Below, one piece after another: positions 6,381 to 10,463 of a DNA stretch of 10,463 nucleotides. Source of the stretch: Chloroflexota bacterium (GTDB taxonomy: Bacteria > Chloroflexota > Anaerolineae > Aggregatilineales > UBA2796). The position numbers and the translations under genes were made by a program. The notes below the pieces were generated by a model. It did no database searches. It saw only the letters and a list, made by a program, of their open reading frames with translations, and was not told the DNA's origin. The first letter of the stretch is position 1. Every line of letters starts with the position of its first letter. The stretch is taken from NCBI GenBank assembly GCA_003695215.1, contig RFIM01000014.1, positions 1 to 10,463 of the forward strand, written 5' to 3'.

Positions 6381-7803
6381 CGCTCAGGACAGGTAACTTG
6401 CTCAACAACTTAGCGATCACATCGGCGGCGCTATAGTGCGTGGCGCCTTCGGGCAAAAATTGCCCAATATTGACCAGATCGTCGCCTGAGGTCACGATAG
6501 GAGGCTCGGCTGAACCATCGCGGCGATGTTGGATTAAGCCTGTCGTCGAGCCGAGCGCGTTGCACAAGCAAGCTCGCCCGACTGTGTCCTCAAGGTTGCC
6601 GCCCTTCTTCACATAGTGTTCCACAGGCTCAGCAGGGCAACGGAAGCCGATTTTGCCGTCTTGCTCGTAGAGATGGCGCAGGTAGCCGATATCACAGACG
6701 CGCCTGCGCGCCTCATAGACGCTCGAATCCGAGATCGTGCCCTCCAGCTGCACCACCTTGAATGGAAAGCCTGTTGGCGAGACAGTTGGGCTGGTCAGCA
6801 CGTCAATCTCGCCTGCCAAGACCTTCTGGATCACGCGCCGCTTGATCTCAGGATCCATACCCGACTCATCGCAGTAGGCGAAGGCTGTGCCGACCTGAAT
6901 GCCCGCCGCGCCTAACGCTAAGGCCTCAGCGAACTTATCAGGATTGCCGTAGCCGCCTGCCAGCCAGAACGGCAAGCCGAGCTTCGCCAATTTCTCTAGA
7001 TCGACCCTATCTTTTTCTGTATAAATCGGCTCGCCACGTGCGTTCAGCTGCATCTGGCCGCGCGGCGGTGCGTTATGACCGCCAGCGATGGGCAGCTCGA
7101 CCACGAAGCCGTCAATGCGGCCGCTGCTGCGCTTGAGCAACGCTTGCGCCAAGACGAACGACGAGATGATTGGCAAGAAGCGCGGCCGCTTGAGCGTCCC
7201 TGAGACTTCAGGGAAGAGCGCGCGCGGATTGAAGTGCAGGTAGTGTTCGCCTGTGGCATTCAGCACATCAAGGCGATATTGCGTCGGCTCATGGTTCGCC
7301 AATTTGTCCAGAATGCCACCAATCTGCAAAGGAATGCCTGCGCCCATCAGCACGTAGTCCACACCTGCCAGCATCGCGCCGTATAGCGATGCCATAGTCG
7401 GCATTTGCACCTTTTCCAGCAAGTTGATGCCGACAGGATTGTCGTGACCTTCCTTTGCCAGGAAGACTTCGACAAAGTTGGCGACGACAGTCAGCTCTTC
7501 CAGCTCGCGGCTCGGCGTCATCTTCCACATAGGCGGGCGGCGATAGGGTTGACCGCGCGGGATGCCGCCCTCTACAAAGTAGCGATCCAGCACGCGCTGC
7601 GCCGCATCCTGGAACGGGAATGCGGCTAAGGCGCGGCGCATGGCGCCTGTTGGATCGCCTTCTTGCAAACGCGCTGTCAGCACAATGGCAATGCCCGTGC
7701 CTGAGACCACGCCTAGTTGCCCTTGCAGCGCGACCGCGCGCGCCAATTTCCAATCTGAGATAGCGACGCCCATGCCGCCTTGGATGATTTTTGGAAGAGT
7801 CAT
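6352..7803 (-). CDS. nitronate monooxygenase / FabK-PfaD-like flavoprotein with a Cys-containing C-terminal extension
   Basis: The 483-residue product is an FMN-type TIM barrel of the 2-nitropropane dioxygenase superfamily, which includes nitronate monooxygenases and enoyl-ACP reductases. It shows the N-terminal IIQGGMGVAIS (6-16), the active-site histidine motif AGGHNAP (240-246), the FMN phosphate motif LAGGYG (281-286) and GAAGIQVGTAF (298-308). At 483 residues it is much longer than ordinary nitronate monooxygenases or FabK (about 310-350) and nearer to PfaD-like proteins. The extra part (about 350-483) contains C370, C389, C412 and C414, the last two in a CLCN motif. The ATG at 7803 is preceded by AAAGGTGA about 9 bases away. 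The end overlaps the ABC ATPase gene by 29 bases. No polyketide or polyunsaturated fatty acid synthase genes are nearby, so a PfaD role is not supported; the true substrate is unknown. Confidence 0.85.
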   Translation of the reverse strand: MTLPKIIQGGMGVAISDWKLARAVALQGQLGVVSGTGIAIVLTARLQEGDPTGAMRRALAAFPFQDAAQRVLDRYFVEGGIPRGQPYRRPPMWKMTPSRELEELTVVANFVEVFLAKEGHDNPVGINLLEKVQMPTMASLYGAMLAGVDYVLMGAGIPLQIGGILDKLANHEPTQYRLDVLNATGEHYLHFNPRALFPEVSGTLKRPRFLPIISSFVLAQALLKRSSGRIDGFVVELPIAGGHNAPPRGQMQLNARGEPIYTEKDRVDLEKLAKLGLPFWLAGGYGNPDKFAEALALGAAGIQVGTAFAYCDESGMDPEIKRRVIQKVLAGEIDVLTSPTVSPTGFPFKVVQLEGTISDSSVYEARRRVCDIGYLRHLYEQDGKIGFRCPAEPVEHYVKKGGNLEDTVGRACLCNALGSTTGLIQHRRDGSAEPPIVTSGDDLVNIGQFLPEGATHYSAADVIAKLLSKLPVLSDVPEPAASL

Positions 7804-7837
7804 TCGGAACCGTCACCTTTCGTACTCGAGCGCCTTG

Positions 7838-7858
7838 AAGAGCGCTTTGCGCTTTTTT
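7838..7858 (+). terminator. orphan rho-independent terminator-like hairpin on the plus strand
   Basis: On the plus strand AGCGC (7841-7845), loop TTT, GCGCT (7849-7853) forms a perfect stem that can extend by three pairs (AAG with TTT, one G-U), followed by a six-T run (7853-7858). No plus-strand gene precedes it. It could stop antisense transcripts or be a chance product of the GCGC-rich sequence. Confidence 0.4.
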
Positions 7859-7872
7859 GTAAAACTGCCACA

Positions 7873-7900
7873 AACCAAAACACGCCCTCAAAAGAGGCGT
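7873..7900 (-). terminator. rho-independent terminator-like hairpin after the agmatinase gene
   Basis: In the minus-strand sense GAGG-rich arms ACGCCTC (7900-7894) and GAGGGCGT (7889-7882) close around a TTTT loop with one bulged base. The stem is followed by GTTTTGGTTTG, a broken T-rich tail. It starts about 43 bases after the agmatinase stop, so it would separate that gene from the flavoprotein gene downstream. Confidence 0.5.
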
Positions 7901-7915
7901 TACGGCGCACAACCA

Positions 7916-7936
7916 GAAAATGTGTGCATTTTCACA
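7916..7936. promoter_or_regulatory. palindromic site resembling a CRP/FNR-family operator
   Basis: Two overlapping symmetries are present. GAAAATG / CATTTTC with a 4-base loop is a perfect 7-bp inverted repeat (7916-7933). The minus strand TGTGAAAATGCACACA (7936-7921) matches the TGTGA-N6-TCACA pattern of CRP/FNR-family sites except for one base. It lies just after the agmatinase stop and about 115 bases before the flavoprotein ATG. It could also be a simple AT-rich hairpin in the agmatinase 3' end. Confidence 0.3.
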
Positions 7937-7942
7937 AAGTGC

Positions 7943-8845
7943 TCATTTTTGGAGCATACCGCGCGCAGCCATGATCTGATTGAGCGTTTTGTAGACCAGC
8001 TTGGCTGCAGCAAAAGCCGAGGCGTGCGCGCCGTGGGTCGGCGCTAATTCGACGCAGTCGAAGGCGACCACATCGCCGCTCGTGCAGATGGCCTCGATCA
8101 GCGCCAGGCAATCATACCAGCTGAGACCGCCCGGCTCAGGCGTGCCTGTGGCGCTGATCACTGACGGATCGAGGCCGTCTACATCGATAGTCAAATAGAC
8201 TTTGCGTCCGCGCAGCCGCTGGCGCAGTTGATCCAGATAGTGTTTTTGAGCGTCGGCGTGCATTTGCTCGGCCGTGATCAGCGCCACATGTGGCGAGTGA
8301 AGTGCGAAGTCGGCTTCTTCCTTGCAGAGCGAGCGGATGCCTAGGCCGATCACAGGCGCGTGATCGAGGCAGCGGCGCATGGCGCAGGCGTGCGAGTATG
8401 GCGTGCCATCAAAGGTGTCGCGCAGATCGGCGTGTGCATCGATTTGCACTACGATCAGGTCGCCATAGTGCTGTGATAAGGCGCGCAGCACTGCCGGCGT
8501 GATGGCATGCTCGCCGCCAAGGGCCACTAGGACTTTCTCAGGCACAGGCAAGGCGCTCACCGCTGCTGTGATATCCGCCATAGCTGCGGCGGGCGATTCC
8601 AGAGTCGGGTGCAGAATCGGCAAGGTGTGGATGCCGTACTGCAGCGCTGCTTCGCAGCCAACGGCGCAGTCGTACAGCTCCACTTGCGCTGAGGCCTCTA
8701 AAATCGCCAAAGGGCCGTTTTTGGCGCCGCCAACATAGCTTGTGGTCATCTCATAGGCGATAGGCAGCAGCCAAACAGCCGCGTGTGGCCCGCTGTGCGC
8801 GTCATCTAAAGCCAAGAAGCGCGCTGCGTGACGGTACTCAGGCAT
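7943..8845 (-). CDS. speB: agmatinase / ureohydrolase family protein
   Basis: Agmatinase hydrolyses agmatine to putrescine and urea in polyamine synthesis; relatives act on arginine, guanidinobutyrate or formiminoglutamate. The 300-residue product has the full binuclear manganese set: H113 in ALGGEHA, D136, H138 and D140 in QIDAHADLRD, and D221 and D223 in TIDVDGLDPS, plus the GTPEPGGLSW loop (234-243) typical of agmatinases. The start is ATG 8845-8843, with AAAGGA 6 bases upstream. A longer frame opens at an ATG at 8926, but that codon lies inside a strong hairpin, the extra 27 residues look unlike the family, and it has no ribosome-binding site. A TATACT element upstream suggests its own promoter. 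No arginine decarboxylase or spermidine synthase gene is in the window, so the exact guanidino substrate remains inferred. Confidence 0.9.
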   Translation of the reverse strand: MPEYRHAARFLALDDAHSGPHAAVWLLPIAYEMTTSYVGGAKNGPLAILEASAQVELYDCAVGCEAALQYGIHTLPILHPTLESPAAAMADITAAVSALPVPEKVLVALGGEHAITPAVLRALSQHYGDLIVVQIDAHADLRDTFDGTPYSHACAMRRCLDHAPVIGLGIRSLCKEEADFALHSPHVALITAEQMHADAQKHYLDQLRQRLRGRKVYLTIDVDGLDPSVISATGTPEPGGLSWYDCLALIEAICTSGDVVAFDCVELAPTHGAHASAFAAAKLVYKTLNQIMAARGMLQK

Positions 8846-8851
8846 GAGCAG

Positions 8852-8857
8852 TCCTTT
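8852..8857 (-). promoter_or_regulatory. ribosome-binding site that fixes the agmatinase start
   Basis: The minus strand reads AAAGGA, 6 bases before ATG 8845-8843. This selects the 300-residue form over the in-frame extension to 8926. Confidence 0.7.
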
Positions 8858-8874
8858 CTTCCAGGTGAGGCTTG

Positions 8875-8886
8875 AGTATAGCGCGC
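8875..8886 (-). promoter_or_regulatory. candidate promoter (-10 region) for the agmatinase gene
   Basis: The minus strand reads GCGCGCTATACT, identical to the 12-mer before trpB. TATACT lies 29 bases before ATG 8845. At a 17-base spacing the -35 position reads CTCGCA (three matches to TTGACA) and overlaps the arm of the adjacent hairpin. Confidence 0.4.
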
Positions 8887-8900
8887 TGGGCCAGAAATGC

Positions 8901-8934
8901 GAGGCGCCGTGCGATTTAGTCCGCACGGCGCCTC
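8901..8934 (-). terminator. strong 13-bp hairpin after the PFOR-linked gene (possible terminator)
   Basis: GAGGCGCCGTGCG (8901-8913) and its exact complement (8922-8934) form a perfect 13-bp, very GC-rich stem with an 8-base loop. It begins 9 bases after the stop of the dihydroorotate-dehydrogenase-like gene. In the transcribed (minus) direction a TTTTT run precedes the stem and only GCATTTCTGG follows it, so it lacks the usual U-tail. It may be an atypical terminator or an mRNA 3'-end stabiliser. Confidence 0.5.
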
Positions 8935-8942
8935 AAAAACGC

Positions 8943-9941
8943 TCAGACAGTCGGTTTGTATTCGGAGAGCGCGCGCATGTATTGCACACGCTCGAACGCT
9001 GATGGATCCTCGGCGTGCATCTGGCTGACGGCGCCGCGCATCTGGGCGACCGACTCATACTCGTGCTGAGCCATCCAAGCGCGCAAACCGCTTTCGACGG
9101 CGCGGATGTGCTCAATGCCGTTGCGCAAGAGCGCTGAAGTCATGCAGACGGCGCTGGCGCCCGCTAGAATGGCTTTCACGGCATCCTCGCCCGTGTGGAC
9201 GCCGCTGCTGAGCGCCAAGCTCGCCCGAATGCGCCCGTACAGGATGCCGACCCAAGTTAGCGGCAAGCGCAGATCGGCTGAGCTGCTCAGGATCACGTTC
9301 GGCGCCACCTCAAGCGTCTCAGTGTTGATATCAGGCTGATAGAAGCGGTTGAACAGCACAAGTGCGTCCGCGCCTGCCTCGTCCAGGCGGCGCGCCATAT
9401 ACGCCATGTTGCTGAAATACGGGCTGAGCTTCATGGCAACAGGCAGGCTCACCACGCCCTTGACCGCTGCCAAAATGTCGAGGTAAGTCTGCTCGACCTC
9501 AGCGCCGCTCAAATAAGGATCGGTCGGGATGTAGTAGACGTTCAGCTCGAGGGCGTGCGCGCCCGCCTGCTGCATGTTCTGCGCAAAGCGCGTCCAGCCG
9601 CCGAGTGTGGTGCCGTTCAAGCTGGCGATGATCGGAATGCTGACCGATTCACGCGCCTTGCGGATCAGCTCAAGGTACTGCTCAGGGCTAGCGTGATAAG
9701 TGACGGGCTCAGGGAAGTAGGTCAGCGCTTCAGCGTAGCTCTCAGTGCCATGTAGCAGGTAGTAGTGCAGTGCTTCGCGCTCGCGCCGAATTTGTTCTTC
9801 GAAGAGCGAGTATAAGACAACCGCGCCTGCGCCTGCATCCTCCATGCGCTTGATGTTATCGAGCTTCTCTGAGAGCGGCGAGGCAGAAGCTACCAGCGGC
9901 GATCTGAGCCTCAATCCCATGTATTGGCTTTCAAGGTTCAT
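8943..9941 (-). CDS. dihydroorotate dehydrogenase-like flavoprotein linked to PFOR
   Basis: The 332-residue product is a TIM-barrel flavoprotein of the class 1 dihydroorotate dehydrogenase superfamily. Visible marks are the N-terminal MGLRLRSPLVASASPLS (8-24), an asparagine in ASLNG (N109), ELNVYY (132-137), the FMN lysine in VAMKLSP (K171), VLFNRFYQ (195-202) and the phosphate region SSGVHTGEDA (245-254). In true class 1 enzymes the loop after ELN carries the catalytic Cys or Ser (as in ELNLSCPN); here it reads ELNVYYIPTDP, so the base is missing and ordinary dihydroorotate oxidation is doubtful. Proteins annotated this way often follow nifJ-type genes. The ATG at 9941 has AGGAGG 11 bases upstream and lies 30 bases after the PFOR stop, so the two genes are probably one transcript. 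It may be a redox partner, but its reaction is not known to me. Confidence 0.85.
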   Translation of the reverse strand: MNLESQYMGLRLRSPLVASASPLSEKLDNIKRMEDAGAGAVVLYSLFEEQIRREREALHYYLLHGTESYAEALTYFPEPVTYHASPEQYLELIRKARESVSIPIIASLNGTTLGGWTRFAQNMQQAGAHALELNVYYIPTDPYLSGAEVEQTYLDILAAVKGVVSLPVAMKLSPYFSNMAYMARRLDEAGADALVLFNRFYQPDINTETLEVAPNVILSSSADLRLPLTWVGILYGRIRASLALSSGVHTGEDAVKAILAGASAVCMTSALLRNGIEHIRAVESGLRAWMAQHEYESVAQMRGAVSQMHAEDPSAFERVQYMRALSEYKPTV

Positions 9942-9971
9942 AGAGCGACTTTCCTCCTAAGCTGCATGCCG

Positions 9972-10463
9972 TCAATGCGTGCCGTTGCCCACTGAGATAG
10001 GTCGGCGGGCTAGGTATTCATAAAGCGCATAGCGCGTGTTGACATCGCGCTGTGCCTCTTCGAAGAGCGCCCGCGCGACCTCAGGCTTGCTCAGCTCCAA
10101 CATCTTGAAGCGATTCTCCATCTGCAAGTAGGTCTTGACGGGCAGTTTAGGCGGGCGCGAGTCCAGCTGGAGCGGATTCTCGCCGTGGGCAGCGCGCTCA
10201 GGATTATAGCGGTAGAGCAGCCACTGCCCTGATTCGACAGCTGCTTTCTGGTTGCGCATCGCGGTCATCATGTTGATGCCGTGCGCAATGCAGTGCGAGT
10301 AAGCAATGATCAGCGCTGGGCCATCATAGGCTTCTGCCTCGATGAAAGCGCGCAAGGTCTGCTCATCGCGGCCGCCCATCGCCACACGCGCCACGTAGAC
10401 ATTGCCGTAGCTCATGGCGATCATGCCCAGGTCTTTCTTGGCTGCAGGCTTGCCGCCAGCGGC
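9972..10463 (-). CDS. nifJ: pyruvate:ferredoxin (flavodoxin) oxidoreductase, C-terminal part
   Basis: This enzyme oxidatively decarboxylates pyruvate to acetyl-CoA, passing electrons to ferredoxin or flavodoxin, with thiamine diphosphate and three [4Fe-4S] clusters. The window holds the last 163 residues; the frame runs open off the right edge. Recognisable parts are KKDLGMIAMSYGNVYVA (9-25) near the thiamine-binding end, the IIAYSHCIAHGI segment (52-63) whose cysteine (C58) corresponds to the ligand of the proximal cluster in single-chain PFORs, and the terminal LPVKTYLQMENRFKMLEL block. The stop is TGA at 9974-9972. The single-chain type is about 1,200 residues, so most of the gene lies outside. 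A 2-oxoacid:ferredoxin relative with another substrate is possible, but the C-terminal block fits the NifJ type. It implies ferredoxin-dependent, oxygen-sensitive metabolism in the host. Confidence 0.93.
   Translation of the reverse strand, partial: AAGGKPAAKKDLGMIAMSYGNVYVARVAMGGRDEQTLRAFIEAEAYDGPALIIAYSHCIAHGINMMTAMRNQKAAVESGQWLLYRYNPERAAHGENPLQLDSRPPKLPVKTYLQMENRFKMLELSKPEVARALFEEAQRDVNTRYALYEYLARRPISVGNGTH

Noticed and set aside
6352..7803. Annotation as PfaD of polyunsaturated fatty acid synthesis
   Set aside because: Length and fold are compatible, but no PfaA-C-type synthase genes are near, and the neighbour is an ABC ATPase; a specific PfaD call is not supported.
8846..8926. A 27-codon N-terminal extension of agmatinase from ATG 8926
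   Set aside because: The ATG falls within the 13-bp hairpin, there is no ribosome-binding site, and the added residues do not resemble the family. ATG 8845 has AAAGGA at 6 bases.
8943..9941. Annotation as pyrD (true dihydroorotate dehydrogenase)
   Set aside because: The catalytic Cys/Ser loop is replaced by NVYYIPTDP and the gene is placed behind nifJ, so only a dihydroorotate-dehydrogenase-like label is justified.

Overview
The window is a 10.5 kb piece of a bacterial chromosome with moderately high GC (roughly 57-60% by eye) and very frequent GCGC/GCGCGC strings. Every supported gene lies on the minus strand, so transcription runs from the right end to the left end. No phage, transposon, CRISPR, tRNA or rRNA features are visible, and no gene-free stretch exceeds about 140 bases. 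The gene content (pyruvate:ferredoxin oxidoreductase with its dihydroorotate-dehydrogenase-like companion, agmatinase, a long nitronate-monooxygenase-type flavoprotein) suggests an environmental bacterium with ferredoxin-linked, anaerobe-type metabolism. A Chloroflexota-like lineage is a guess from general protein character; the sequence does not settle it.

Layout in transcription order. (1) The C-terminal part of a nifJ-type pyruvate:ferredoxin oxidoreductase (9972-10463), followed 30 bases later by a dihydroorotate-dehydrogenase-like TIM-barrel protein (8943-9941) that lacks the usual catalytic Cys/Ser loop. (2) A strong 13-bp hairpin, then a candidate promoter and an agmatinase-family gene (7943-8845) with all six metal ligands. 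(3) A 139-base spacer holding a terminator-like hairpin, a CRP/FNR-like palindrome and an orphan plus-strand terminator. (4) A 483-residue nitronate monooxygenase-family protein (6352-7803) overlapping by 29 bases an ABC-transporter ATPase of the nitrate/sulfonate/pyrimidine-precursor type (5643-6380). (5) A 102-base spacer with an extended -10 promoter inside inverted repeats, which heads a compact five-gene set: an ATP-grasp ligase (4599-5540), a circularly permuted ATP-grasp protein (3238-4596), tryptophan synthase beta chain (1941-3170), and two tandemly duplicated SAM methyltransferases (1066-1944 and 145-1032). (6) The first 30 codons of an unrecognised gene (1-90).

The five-gene set is the most interesting part. 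Two different ATP-grasp enzymes, a PLP-dependent TrpB without a neighbouring trpA, and two paralogous methyltransferases are arranged with 2-base, 67-base, -4-base and 33-base junctions. That fits co-expression and would suit a pathway that makes an amide-linked, methylated small molecule or peptide tag. This is an inference from gene order; the TrpB itself looks catalytically ordinary and could simply serve tryptophan synthesis.

Three starts were reassigned or confirmed from ribosome-binding sites: trpB at a GTG (3170), agmatinase at an internal ATG (8845), and the distal methyltransferase at a TTG (1032). A GCGCTA(T/C)A(C/A)T motif recurs upstream of three genes and may be the local promoter form.
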